Assembly: GCF_905397285.1 (NCBI RefSeq)
Contig: NZ_CAJPUX010000002.1
Span: 186,001 to 250,000, forward strand
Direction: 5' to 3'
Length of the DNA stretch: 64,000 nt
DNA from: Cupriavidus plantarum
GTDB taxonomy: Bacteria > Pseudomonadota > Gammaproteobacteria > Burkholderiales > Burkholderiaceae
Positions 15,524-24,018 of this stretch are shown piece by piece (positions within the stretch are counted from its first letter, which is position 1; every line of letters starts with the position of its first letter). Under the pieces are notes generated by a model. It did no database searches and had not been told where the DNA came from. It worked only from the letters and a program-made list of their open reading frames with translations. The position numbers and the translations under genes were made by a program.

Positions 15524-16759
15524 ATGCCTCTCCCCAGGTGGCCCGGTTCCGAATTTCGCGCCAAGACGCGTTCAGACTGGCCCCATCGCATTCCCTCGAC
15601 TACCTCGCCGGACGTCGCGCGCCGACGGCTGCTGGCTGCGTTTGCGGGTCTTCCGCTGGTCGGCTGGTCTGACGCATTCGCCGCCGAGGCGATGATTCAT
15701 ATGCTCGTGGGGTATGGAGCGGGCGGCGGGGCGGACCATATCGCCCGGCTGCTGGCGGACAGCCTGACCGAGGACGGCGCGCTGACGCTCGTCGAGAACC
15801 GGCCTGGGGCGGCGGGGCAGATCGCACTGAACGAGGTGGTCCGCGCGGGACCCCAGCGGCAGACGCTGCTGCTCGGGACCGTCGGCTCGGTCAGCATCAG
15901 CCCGCTGCTGCCGGGAGCGGGAGCGGCCCCCAGCGCCATTCCCGAGGCCGCGAGCCGTCCGGGGGCTGGGGGCGCGATCGAGACCATGGCACGGACGACG
16001 GCCGGCGCGTCGGCAACGGATGCAACGACGGCAAGGGCGCGGGCGACTGCCGGCACGGGGAGCGGGGCTGCGGGCGCCAACGGCGACGGCGCGCGCGCGC
16101 AGGCGGGGCTGCAGCCGATCGCGGTGGTCGCCAGCACGCCGCATGTGCTGCTGGTAGGCGGGGATGGCGGGCGCTTCGGGAGCGCGGAGGCCATTGCCGC
16201 GCTGCGGGCACGGCTCGCGGCGGCGCGGCAACGGCCCGGCGAGCTGGCCTACGCCTCGCTCGGCATCCATTCGAGCGCACATCTGGTCGGGGAGCTCATG
16301 TGCCACGAGGCGGGCGTCACCATGACGCATATCCCGTATCCCGGCAGCGCCCGCGCGCTGATCGACCTGCAGGGGGGACACGTGGCGATGCTCGTCAGCA
16401 CGCTTCAGGCCTCGCTGCCGTTGATGCGGCAGGGCCGTGTCCGCGCGCTGGCCGTGACCGGCCGGGCCCGCAGTCCCCTTGCCCCCGCGACCCCGACCTT
16501 CGCGGAGGCTGGGGTCGATGGCATGTGGCAGGACGCGTGGTACGGCGTGCTGGCCGCGCCCAGCGTCCCCCAGGCGCAGTGCGCCGCGCTGTCCCGCCGG
16601 TTCCAGCGCCTGCTGCTCGATGCCGCGCTGCAGCGGCGGCTCGGGCAGGACGGCGCGGAGCCGCTGGGGCTGACCGGCGCGCGGGCGATCGACTACCTCG
16701 ACCGGCAGCGCGAGGTGTGGCGGCAGGCGGTGGCGCTGGTGTCGCACCGGATCGCCTGA
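15524..16759 (+). CDS. Bug-type tripartite tricarboxylate receptor with unusual insert
   Basis: Protein of 411 residues. An N-terminal export signal with RRR (VARRRLLAAFAGLPLVGW) precedes a Bug periplasmic solute-receptor fold: LVGYGAGGGADHIARLLAD, VENRPGAAGQIA, LAYASLGIHSSAHLVGEL, HIPYPGSARALIDLQGGHV and GVLAAPSVP. These receptors bind carboxylates for TctAB carriers, but no tctAB genes are nearby, so it is an orphan. Residues ~131-195 are an Ala/Gly/Thr-rich low-complexity stretch that replaces the usual short loop before the LQPIAVVAS strand. No strong ribosome site is seen. Confidence 0.78.
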   Translation: MPLPRWPGSEFRAKTRSDWPHRIPSTTSPDVARRRLLAAFAGLPLVGWSDAFAAEAMIHMLVGYGAGGGADHIARLLADSLTEDGALTLVENRPGAAGQIALNEVVRAGPQRQTLLLGTVGSVSISPLLPGAGAAPSAIPEAASRPGAGGAIETMARTTAGASATDATTARARATAGTGSGAAGANGDGARAQAGLQPIAVVASTPHVLLVGGDGGRFGSAEAIAALRARLAAARQRPGELAYASLGIHSSAHLVGELMCHEAGVTMTHIPYPGSARALIDLQGGHVAMLVSTLQASLPLMRQGRVRALAVTGRARSPLAPATPTFAEAGVDGMWQDAWYGVLAAPSVPQAQCAALSRRFQRLLLDAALQRRLGQDGAEPLGLTGARAIDYLDRQREVWRQAVALVSHRIA

Positions 16760-16863
16760 GCCGGCGTGCGAGTGCCAGGGCACGCACAAGTGGCCGAATC
16801 CTCTCTACAATCGTCGCTGTGATGCCGTGGCGCGTGCCGCGGTCACGCACGACGGGGTCAATC

Positions 16864-17601
16864 ATGAGGGGCATCGTTCGCCGTACGGTTTCCGGGCTGC
16901 CGAGCCTGGCGGTAGCCTGCGCGTGCATGGTCGCGATCGCTCTGGTCGCCCGCCCGGCGCATGCGCAGAGCGTGCAATCCCCCGATCTGCCACAGACGTC
17001 GCAACCGGCGTCCCAACCGGCGTCCCAACCGGCGTCCCAGCAGACGCCCGCACCCGCCGACACCCCAAAGACCCAGGACGGCGTGACGGTCATCGACATG
17101 AACGCCGCCCTCACGCGGCTGATTCGCGCGATGAACGTGACCCGGCTGATGACGGTCGGCATGGACCGTGCCTTCGCCCGGATGCCCGACAAGGTTGGCC
17201 CGATTCCCAAGGACAAGCTCGCCGCCTGCGCGCATGCCAAGCTCACGCCAGAGATGCTGGAGCAGGTGGTGCGCCCCGCGTTCGCGCTGACGTTTACCGA
17301 GCCCATGCTGCCAACCGAGCTATCCGTGGTGTTCGAATCGCGGTTTGGCACCAAGATGATCGACCTCGTGCTCCAGAACAAGACTGTCGACCGCAGCAGC
17401 TTCACCGCCGACGAGGTCGAGGAAATGAATCGCTTCGCGCAGTCCCCCGAGATCTCGGCGTTCCTGCGCGACAACGGCTTTGCCCGGCTGATGCGTTCCA
17501 TCACGCCGTATATCGTGGCCGCCGGCAGCCAGGCGCGCGACGCATGCGTGCGCGAACTCGTGCCGCGCGAAGTTCCCGTGACCAACCCCCGCCCCGCCTG
17601 A
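16864..17601 (+). CDS. Exported protein of unknown function with SQPA repeats
   Basis: A 245-residue protein with a signal peptide ending RPAHA. It is followed by a repeated Ser-Gln-Pro-Ala linker encoded by 12-bp DNA repeats (16999-17034), then a mostly helical domain (about 75-235) containing two cysteines (LAACAHAK and ARDACVREL) that may pair. The family is not recognised. The ATG in ATCATGAGGGGC is preferred because it begins the signal peptide directly; an in-frame ATG lies 42 bp earlier. The stop is followed immediately by the MFS transporter start, so the two are probably cotranscribed. Confidence 0.65.
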   Translation: MRGIVRRTVSGLPSLAVACACMVAIALVARPAHAQSVQSPDLPQTSQPASQPASQPASQQTPAPADTPKTQDGVTVIDMNAALTRLIRAMNVTRLMTVGMDRAFARMPDKVGPIPKDKLAACAHAKLTPEMLEQVVRPAFALTFTEPMLPTELSVVFESRFGTKMIDLVLQNKTVDRSSFTADEVEEMNRFAQSPEISAFLRDNGFARLMRSITPYIVAAGSQARDACVRELVPREVPVTNPRPA

Positions 17602-17602
17602 C

Positions 17603-18799
17603 GTGTCCCTGCCTGTTATCGATAGTCGTCCCTCCGGACGCACGAGCGCCGCGTTCTATCTGTATTACGTATCGCTGTACGCGCCCGTCGCCATCACCAT
17701 CAGTTTCTTCCCCCTCTGGATTCGTGCGCAGGGCCTGAGCGAACAGCAAACCGGCCTCGTCCTCGCGCTCGGGGCCGGCCTGGCGGTGCTCGTCAATCCG
17801 ATGATCGGCGCCATGGCCGATCAGGCGCGCAGCCGCAAGACCATCCTGCTCGCCATGGTCGCCGCCTCCGCGATGAGCGCGGCGATGCTGACGATCGCGA
17901 ACGGATTCGTGGGCGTGCTGCTCGTTTTCCTCGCCACGCGTGCGTGCTCCGCCAGCTTGCTGCCGCTGAGCGAATCGATTGCCATCGCCGGCGTCGCGCG
18001 CCATGGTCTCGATTTCGGACGGCTGCGCAGCGCGGGCTCGATGGCCGTGGTGGCGATGTCGATCGTGCTCGGCTGGCTTGTCGATCGCGCGGGAACGGAC
18101 ATCATCGCGATCGTGTTCCTCGTGGCCTATATCGCGCAGGGAATCGTCGGCCTCGCATTGCCCGGCGACGCCGTGCGGGTGGGCCAGCGTGTGCAGGGTC
18201 CGATCATGCAGGTGCTGCGCCGCCCGGGCTTCCTGCTGTTTCTGTGCAGCGCCGCCGTGTCGCAGGCCTGCCATGGCTTCTTCTATAGCTACGGCGTGTT
18301 GTTCTGGAAGCGCGAAGGATTCTCGGGCGCGACCATCGGCTACCTGTGGGCGCTCGGCGTGGTGGCGGAGATCGTCGTGTTCACGGTGGGGGCGCGCATC
18401 GTCTCGCGCGCCAGCGCGCCGCGGCTCATTGCGCTGGCGTGCGCGGCAAGCGCGTTGCGCTGGACGCTGATCGGCATGGCGCCGCGTATGGACGTCGCCA
18501 TATTTGCGCAACTGCTGCAGGGCGCCACGCTCGGCTTCACGCAGCTCGGCGCGGCCGAGTACATGCGAACGCGCATGCCGGCCAACGTGCTATCGAGCAG
18601 CACGGGCGTGTATGCGGCATTCACGGGTTTGCTGACGGCGGTGTGCGTGTACGCGGGGAGTTTCCTGTTCGCGAATGTCGGTGGCCGTGCGTTTCTGCTG
18701 CCGGCCACGTTGTGCCTGCTTGGCGCGGGCTCCGCGTTGATGCTCGCGCGCTCGCGCGCCGAACGGCATGCGAGCCTGGCCGAAGCTGGCACGACATAA
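17603..18799 (+). CDS. MFS transporter, phenylpropionate-permease (HcaT)-like
   Basis: Protein of 398 residues with about twelve membrane helices. It resembles the HcaT/NupG-like branch of the major facilitator family: the opening FYLYYVSLYAPVAITISFFPLWI, the A-motif-like loop GAMADQARSRKTIL, and FFYSYGVLFWKREGFSGATIGYLW. It is an inner-membrane carrier, perhaps for aromatic acids. It starts at GTG directly after the stop of the preceding gene, which suggests translational coupling. The substrate is not determined. Confidence 0.8.
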   Translation: MSLPVIDSRPSGRTSAAFYLYYVSLYAPVAITISFFPLWIRAQGLSEQQTGLVLALGAGLAVLVNPMIGAMADQARSRKTILLAMVAASAMSAAMLTIANGFVGVLLVFLATRACSASLLPLSESIAIAGVARHGLDFGRLRSAGSMAVVAMSIVLGWLVDRAGTDIIAIVFLVAYIAQGIVGLALPGDAVRVGQRVQGPIMQVLRRPGFLLFLCSAAVSQACHGFFYSYGVLFWKREGFSGATIGYLWALGVVAEIVVFTVGARIVSRASAPRLIALACAASALRWTLIGMAPRMDVAIFAQLLQGATLGFTQLGAAEYMRTRMPANVLSSSTGVYAAFTGLLTAVCVYAGSFLFANVGGRAFLLPATLCLLGAGSALMLARSRAERHASLAEAGTT

Positions 18800-18803
18800 A
18801 GAA

Positions 18804-18832
18804 GCCGGGACCGCCATTGCGGAGGTCCCGGC
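18804..18832. terminator. Terminator-like hairpin between convergent genes
   Basis: A nine-pair stem GCCGGGACC / GGTCCCGGC with an 11-nt loop. On the minus strand it is followed by TTCTTTAT, so it best fits the end of the Gln/Gly-rich gene. It also sits directly after the MFS gene stop. Confidence 0.6.
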
Positions 18833-18922
18833 CGTGGGCCCCGTTTCAACCATCACATCGTGCTATCGATGTGTCGCGACAACCGTGGAGATGTCGCCGA
18901 CGGGGCCCGGGGGAGCTGACGA

Positions 18923-19186
18923 TTACTGCTGCCTGTTGCGTTGCTGTTGATCCTGCTGGCCCTGTTGGCCGCCTTGTTGGCCTTGCTGGCCGCTCTGCTG
19001 CTGCGACTGGCCCGAGCGTTGATCCTGGTTGCCCATCTGACCGCCGCCCTGGCGTTGCTTGTCGTCCTGCATGCCGCCTTGCTGGTTACCGCGCTGACCG
19101 GGCTGCTGCGATTGATCCTGCTGCTTCTGGCCCGACTGGGATTGATTTCCCTGTTGCTGCTGTCCTTGTTGTCCCTGTTGTCCCAT
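18923..19186 (-). CDS. Gln/Gly-rich low-complexity small protein
   Basis: An 87-residue protein made almost only of Gln, Gly, Ser, Asn, Asp and Arg (MGQQGQQGQQQQGNQ...). It has no hydrophobic core and no aromatic residues. It is expected to be disordered and highly hydrophilic. ATGGAGA lies upstream of the chosen ATG, and a hairpin terminator follows, so it looks like a real single-gene unit. Function is unknown; its composition recalls hydrophilins and stress-protective disordered proteins, but that is only a resemblance. Confidence 0.6.
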   Translation of the reverse strand: MGQQGQQGQQQQGNQSQSGQKQQDQSQQPGQRGNQQGGMQDDKQRQGGGQMGNQDQRSGQSQQQSGQQGQQGGQQGQQDQQQRNRQQ

Positions 19187-19493
19187 CGCTAGTCTCCATT
19201 TAGCGGCGAGCATTGCCGCGGATCCAATGTCGCAAGCGTCGTGCCACGCGGAAGATGTGTGTCCTCTTCCATCTGACAGCCCAGCATGTTGCGCATAGGT
19301 GACAACGCACGGGCTGGAACGTGCCGCGATTTACAACGCGTGCGGTGTTTTTACATGGATGGGGCCGCGCACCCCCGAACTGCACCGCGCGTGGCCGTTC
19401 GCCTGCGGAGATCGTGTCGGTGGTTGGCTGACTGGCCCGCGATTTGCAGTAACCACCATGCAGTAATCAACCCAACGGCGACGTAAGCGGATT

Positions 19494-19523
19494 TGAGGTC
19501 TCGCACGACTGAGGTCTCGCACG
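19494..19523. repeat. 14-bp direct repeat in 409-bp intergenic region
   Basis: TGAGGTCTCGCACG occurs twice, 16 bp apart start to start, about 85 bp upstream of the BON-protein gene. Short GAACAATCT repeats follow at about 19557-19575. Possible operator or promoter region. Nothing else is recognised in 19187-19595. Confidence 0.5.
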
Positions 19524-19595
19524 CTACGTCATACGTCTGAAGGTTAGGAACAACCTCGAACAATCTGAACAATCTCAAGCACACAGGAGAGAGCC

Positions 19596-20072
19596 ATGAA
19601 GACTGCACAGACCCTTCGCATCGTTGCTGTAGCCGCCGCGTTTGCCTTTGCTGGCGGTGCGCATGCCCTCGACATGGGCGGTGGCGGTTTCGTGAAGGTC
19701 GCCACGACCTCCGACAATTCGGCGGCGCCGCCGGCGAACAACGCGCCGGGCATGCCTGGCCACACCGAAGGCGACAAGGAAAAGCGTCCCGCCGCCACGA
19801 CCGACGCCCAGCTCGGCAACAAGGTCGAGAACACCGCCGATAACGCCAAGCAAGGCGTGACCGATGGCGCGCTGACGACCAAGGTCAAGACCAAGCTGCT
19901 CGCCACCAAGGACCTCAAGTCCACCGGCATCCACGTGAAGACGAAGGACCGCGTCGTGAACCTGACGGGTACCGTGCCTTCGAAGGAACAGCACGAGCTC
20001 GCGCTGAGCACGGTGCGTTCGGTGGAGGGGGTGACGTCGGTGAACGACTCGCTGAAGGTGTCGGCGCGTTAA
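19596..20072 (+). CDS. BON-domain periplasmic protein (OsmY-like)
   Basis: A 158-residue protein with signal peptide MKTAQTLRIVAVAAAFAFAGGAHA. A flexible Asn/Pro/Gly region leads to one BON domain at about 88-158 (LTTKVKTKLLATKDLKSTGIHVKTKDRVVNLTGTV...VEGVTSVNDSLKV). BON proteins are periplasmic, often induced by osmotic stress, and are thought to bind phospholipid surfaces. AGGAGAGAG precedes the start, and a strong terminator follows. OsmY has two BON domains, this one has one. Confidence 0.85.
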   Translation: MKTAQTLRIVAVAAAFAFAGGAHALDMGGGGFVKVATTSDNSAAPPANNAPGMPGHTEGDKEKRPAATTDAQLGNKVENTADNAKQGVTDGALTTKVKTKLLATKDLKSTGIHVKTKDRVVNLTGTVPSKEQHELALSTVRSVEGVTSVNDSLKVSAR

Positions 20073-20114
20073 TCGCTGCTAACAGTTCCTTGATGCGCGG
20101 CGTAACATGCCGCG

Positions 20115-20150
20115 AAGCCGCGACACTCGATTCGTGCCGCGGCTTTTTTT
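20115..20150 (+). terminator. Intrinsic terminator after the BON gene
   Basis: An imperfect stem with AAGCCGCG pairing to CGCGGCTT across a short loop is followed by seven T residues. Confidence 0.85.
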
Positions 20151-20167
20151 CGTCCCTCGTCGTCGTG

Positions 20168-20986
20168 CTACATCCCGAGCAGCGGCAGCCGGACCACGAT
20201 GCGCGCGCCGCCTTCTCGCGGGCGTTCCGCGCGGATGTCGCCACCATGCGCGTGCGCGATGGTGCGGCAAATCGCGAGCCCCATGCCCATGCCGTCTGCC
20301 CGCGTCGTAAAGAACGCGTCGAACATGCGCGCCATGACGGCGTCGCCGAAACCGGGGCCACTATCCTGAATGGCAATCTCGGCCTCGCGTCCCACGCGCG
20401 TGAGCGTCAGGCGGATCCACCGCTCGCCGCTTTCATGGAACCTTCCGTGGTGCCTTTGATGGGGAATATCGGGGGGTACCTCTCGGATCGTCTCCGTGAC
20501 TCGTGCAATCGCCTGCACCGCATTCATCAGCACGTTGATCAGCACCTGTTGAAGCGGCACGCGCTCTCCAAGCAGCCGCAGATCGTCGCGCGGAAGAACG
20601 ACCTCCACCGCGATGCGATGCCGCTCGAACTCGTGATCGAGCCACGCCAGGCACTCGCGCGCCAGCGCATTGAGCACGACCGTCTCCGGCGCGGCCGGCT
20701 TGTCGCTGGCCAGCGCGCGAAAGCGCGTGACGACCTCCATGGCGCGGTCCGCGTCGACGATCATCCGCTCGATCGCGGCAATGGCCTCCGGCACGTCGGG
20801 CCGGGCCAACCGTAGCCAGCGCAGGGCCGCATGGCCGCGCATGACACTGGCCGAGATGGGCTGAAGCACGTCGTGCACCACGGTCGCACAGAGTTCGCCG
20901 AGCATCGATACCCGCGCGCCGCGCAGGGCCGCCCGTTCCTCCGGCGCCAGCAGAGGTCGGTGCGGTGGGGTCATGGGGGGCATCAT
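20168..20986 (-). CDS. Sensorless histidine kinase
   Basis: Protein of 272 residues with an H box (ELCATVVHDVLQPISA, His near 38), a short dimerisation region and a complete ATPase domain: N box LINVLMNAVQA, DSGPGFGD, FFTTRADGMGMGLAI. No transmembrane, PAS or GAF sensor precedes the H box. The structure resembles the C-terminal half of FixL-type kinases. It is divergent from the FixJ-like regulator at 21202 and probably phosphorylates it. The sensor may be a partner protein. Confidence 0.85.
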   Translation of the reverse strand: MMPPMTPPHRPLLAPEERAALRGARVSMLGELCATVVHDVLQPISASVMRGHAALRWLRLARPDVPEAIAAIERMIVDADRAMEVVTRFRALASDKPAAPETVVLNALARECLAWLDHEFERHRIAVEVVLPRDDLRLLGERVPLQQVLINVLMNAVQAIARVTETIREVPPDIPHQRHHGRFHESGERWIRLTLTRVGREAEIAIQDSGPGFGDAVMARMFDAFFTTRADGMGMGLAICRTIAHAHGGDIRAERPREGGARIVVRLPLLGM

Positions 20987-21108
20987 GCCGGCCTCCTTGT
21001 ATTGAGTGCGGCCGATGTTACGAGCGTGTCGCAGTCACGGTAAATGACAGACATCCCTGTATTTCTGCCGAGATCGATTGTTGCGGGAACGGAAACTCGG
21101 ATGTCTCC

Positions 21109-21147
21109 GGTACCCGTCTTGACGCGATTTTTGACGGTACCTAGACT
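21109..21147 (+). promoter_or_regulatory. Sigma-70-type promoter with overlapping dyad
   Basis: TTGACG at 21119-21124 and TAGACT at 21142-21147 are separated by 17 bp, close to the -35/-10 consensus, and lie 55 bp before the FixJ-like start. GGTACCCGTC (from 21109) and GACGGTACC (to 21141) form a near-perfect inverted repeat (one base short) flanking the -35, a good place for a repressor or autoregulator. Confidence 0.6.
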
Positions 21148-21201
21148 CTTTTCGACTCATCCACAAGCACGGCCAACCGTGCGTCAGTTCGGAATCTCGC
21201 C

Positions 21202-21882
21202 GTGAATCCAGATGCGCTCGTCTATATCGTCGATGACGATCCCCACATCAATGGCGCGCTCGCGGACCTCCTCAGGTCCGTGGGCATCGCCTCGCGCAGC
21301 TTTCTTGCGGCGCAGGATTTTCTGCAGGCCGCGCTCGAGGACCTGCCCGGCTGCCTCGTGCTCGACGTCAGGCTGCGGGGCACGAATGGCCTGGACCTGC
21401 AGGAACATCTGAAGCAACACGGCGTCGACATGCCGATCATTTTCATCACCGCGCATGGCGATATCGAGATGTCCGTGCGCGCGATGAAGGCCGGCGCGCA
21501 GGACTTTCTCACCAAGCCGTTCCGCGATCAGGTATTCCTCGACGCGGTGTCGGGCGCGATCGAAGCAGATCGTTGCCGTCGCACGGCGGTACGCTGCGGC
21601 CTGGATCTGCGCACGCGCTTTGCAACGCTGAGCGATCGGGAGCGCGAGGTGATGCTGCTGGCGGCGTCGGGGCTCATGAACAAGCAGATCGCCGGCCGCA
21701 TCGGTATCAGCGAGGTCACCATCAAGATCCATCGCAGCAAGGCCATGCGAAAGATGGCCGCGCGCACGTTCGCGGATCTGGTCAAGATGGTGCACGAGCT
21801 CGGCGCGATCGCCGCGCGGCAGGAGCCCGCATTCGCCGCGCCGCGCGCCGTCGCGATGCCAGCCGCGCGCATGGCCGGCTGA
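21202..21882 (+). CDS. FixJ/NarL-type response regulator
   Basis: Protein of 226 residues starting at GTG. Residues 5-120 form a receiver with the acidic pair IVDDDPH, phospho-acceptor Asp in LVLDVRL, Thr in FITAHGD and Lys in FLTKPF. Residues ~140-205 form a LuxR-type helix-turn-helix (LSDREREVMLLAASGLMNKQIAGRIGISEVTIKIHRS). A 25-residue Ala/Pro tail follows. It is divergent from its likely partner kinase. Targets are unknown. Confidence 0.9.
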   Translation: MNPDALVYIVDDDPHINGALADLLRSVGIASRSFLAAQDFLQAALEDLPGCLVLDVRLRGTNGLDLQEHLKQHGVDMPIIFITAHGDIEMSVRAMKAGAQDFLTKPFRDQVFLDAVSGAIEADRCRRTAVRCGLDLRTRFATLSDREREVMLLAASGLMNKQIAGRIGISEVTIKIHRSKAMRKMAARTFADLVKMVHELGAIAARQEPAFAAPRAVAMPAARMAG

Positions 21883-21897
21883 CATCGCGGGTGCCGG

Positions 21898-23127
21898 CTA
21901 TTGCCGGTATGCGCGGTGGAGATCATGCGTGACGAACGGCGCATCGTGCGTCGGCATGGCGAGCCACTCGGGGTGGCGCAGCGTCTCGCGGATATCCTCG
22001 AGCCCGCTCTGCCAGTGCTCGCGCATCGTCAGCGGGCCGAACTGGAAGTCCTTGGCATTGCCCTCGAACGGCTTGTCGCGATAGATCATCTGAATGACGT
22101 TGCGCCGCGCGGTGCAGGCATACGCCGCCGCATCGCGGTAGTCCGCGCTGTCGCGCTTGTTGGCCGGCACCAGCGCCATCACGTTGCTGAGCATCTGCCG
22201 GAATCGCTGCTGCTCGGCCATATAGTCCGTGATCGCGCGCGTGCGGCTCGAATACTGCACGTCCTTCTGCCGCGTCGCCACATCCAGCAGATTGTCGGGC
22301 AGCGGTCCGCGCGCGCTCCACAGGTCGACCTGAAAGATCAGCGCATCGCGCCGCGGTTTCGCGCGCAGCACTTCGGACAACGGCGTATTGGAGACGAGTC
22401 CGCCGTCCCAGTAATGCTCTCCGTCGATTTCCACCGCTGGAAAGCCAGGCGGCAGCGCGCCGGACGCCATGAAATGCTCGGCGCGAAGCCGCGTCTCGGT
22501 ATTGTCGAAGTAGGTCAGGTTGCCCGTGCTCACGTTCACCGCGCCGACCGAGACCCGCATCTCCTGATGGCGATTGATGCGGTCGAAGTCCACGAAGCGC
22601 TCAAGCGTGGCCTTGAGCGGCGCCGTGTCGTAATAGCTCGCGCCGCCCGCGCCGATGCCATTCGCAAGCATGCCGGGGGCGAAGGGCAGCGGCCACGCGC
22701 GTGGATGGAAGAAGCCGCGCTGGCCTTCCAGCAGCGCGCGGCTGGCTTCGAGGCCGTCGAACCATACCCGCAGCGCGTCCGGCCAGTGCACCGCGCCGTC
22801 CGCGATCAGGTCATAAGGGAACAGGCTCGGCAGCCATGGCTGGCGGCAGATATGCGTCCAGAACGCGCGCAACTGGTCGACGCGGTCTTCGGGCGCGTTG
22901 CCCGCGATCACCGCGGCATTGAGCGCGCCGATCGAGATGCCGGCGACCCAGTTGGGCGCGATGCCGCCCGCGGCCAGGCCTTCGTACACGCCCGCCTGAT
23001 AGGAGCCGAGCGCGCCGCCCCCCTGCAGCACCAGTGCCCGGACGGGGTAAGCGTCGTGCGCGGCGGCGATTTCGCGCGCGCGGGTATCCGCGGCCGCGCG
23101 ACGCGGCCGTTGCTCAACCATCGACAT
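21898..23127 (-). CDS. Patatin-like phospholipase
   Basis: Protein of 409 residues. The oxyanion motif is LQGGGALGSYQAGVYEGL, the nucleophile is Ser in GISIGALNA and the catalytic Asp is in YWDGGLVSNTP, forming the Ser-Asp dyad of the patatin fold. The C-terminal ~120 residues match the helical extension found in a proteobacterial patatin subgroup. It is the last gene of the adc - hydroxybutyrate dehydrogenase - patatin group. This neighbourhood suggests a role in polyhydroxybutyrate or lipid turnover rather than toxicity (inference). Confidence 0.85.
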   Translation of the reverse strand: MSMVEQRPRRAAADTRAREIAAAHDAYPVRALVLQGGGALGSYQAGVYEGLAAGGIAPNWVAGISIGALNAAVIAGNAPEDRVDQLRAFWTHICRQPWLPSLFPYDLIADGAVHWPDALRVWFDGLEASRALLEGQRGFFHPRAWPLPFAPGMLANGIGAGGASYYDTAPLKATLERFVDFDRINRHQEMRVSVGAVNVSTGNLTYFDNTETRLRAEHFMASGALPPGFPAVEIDGEHYWDGGLVSNTPLSEVLRAKPRRDALIFQVDLWSARGPLPDNLLDVATRQKDVQYSSRTRAITDYMAEQQRFRQMLSNVMALVPANKRDSADYRDAAAYACTARRNVIQMIYRDKPFEGNAKDFQFGPLTMREHWQSGLEDIRETLRHPEWLAMPTHDAPFVTHDLHRAYRQ

Positions 23128-23196
23128 CGATTGCTCCTTGGTATCGTGAGGCCGCCGCGCGGCCTCTGGAAACGGATGACGCGGCGGCGTGGGCGC

Positions 23197-23982
23197 TTAC
23201 TGCATGTACCAGCCGTGGCTGACGACGAAGGACTGGCCCGTCAGCGCGGAAGAGGGGAATGCGCACAGGAACAGCGCGGTCTGCGCGACATCCTCGACGG
23301 TCGTGAACACGCCATCGACCGTGCCGCCGAGCATCACGCGGCGCACGACCTCTTCTTCGCTGATGTTCAGTTCCTTGGCCTGTTCCGGAATCTGCTTGTC
23401 TACGAGCGGCGTGCGCACGAAGCCCGGGCAGATCACGTGCGAGCGCACGTTGCGGTCGCCGCCTTCCTTGGCAAGCACGCGTGCCAGGCCCAGCAGGCCA
23501 TGCTTGGCGGTCACGTAGGCGCTCTTGAGCGGAGAAGCCTCGTGCGAGTGAACGGAACCCATGTAGATCACCGTGCCGCCGCGCTTCGGGTCCTTGTACA
23601 TGTGGCGCAGCGCCGCGCGCGTGGTCAGGAACGCGCCATCGACGTGGATCGCCTGCATCTTCTTCCAGTCCGCGAAGCTGTACTTCTCGATGGGGTTGAC
23701 GATCTGGATGCCCGCGTTGGAGATGAGGATGTCCAGGCCGCCGAATGCCTCGGCCACCTTGTCGGTCGCCTCGTCCACGGCCTGCTCGTTCGTCACGTCC
23801 ATGGCGATCGGCAGCGCACGCCCGCCCGCGCGCTCGATTTCCTCGGCGGTGGCCCGCGCGGCATCGAGGTTCAGGTCGGCGATGGCGACGGCCGCGCCCT
23901 CGCGTGCGAGCAGTTCTGCGATGGCCTTGCCGATGCCGCTGGCGGCGCCGGTCACGATGGCGGACTTGTTCTGGAGTTTCAT
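23197..23982 (-). CDS. 3-hydroxybutyrate dehydrogenase (SDR)
   Basis: A 261-residue SDR that interconverts D-3-hydroxybutyrate and acetoacetate with NAD. It has [88 protein letters not shown] and [22 protein letters not shown]; these are close to known bacterial enzymes of this type. The Ser, Tyr and Lys catalytic residues are present. It sits 36 bp after adc and 69 bp before the patatin. Product acetoacetate is the substrate of Adc. Confidence 0.92.
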   Translation of the reverse strand: MKLQNKSAIVTGAASGIGKAIAELLAREGAAVAIADLNLDAARATAEEIERAGGRALPIAMDVTNEQAVDEATDKVAEAFGGLDILISNAGIQIVNPIEKYSFADWKKMQAIHVDGAFLTTRAALRHMYKDPKRGGTVIYMGSVHSHEASPLKSAYVTAKHGLLGLARVLAKEGGDRNVRSHVICPGFVRTPLVDKQIPEQAKELNISEEEVVRRVMLGGTVDGVFTTVEDVAQTALFLCAFPSSALTGQSFVVSHGWYMQ

Positions 23983-24018
23983 GATGTGGCCTTCAGTGAG
24001 AAGAGAACAGCGGTGGGG

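Noticed and set aside
21898..23127. Patatin as an ExoU-like toxin or defence effector
   Set aside because: It lies in a metabolic operon with adc and hydroxybutyrate dehydrogenase; no secretion or CBASS genes are nearby.
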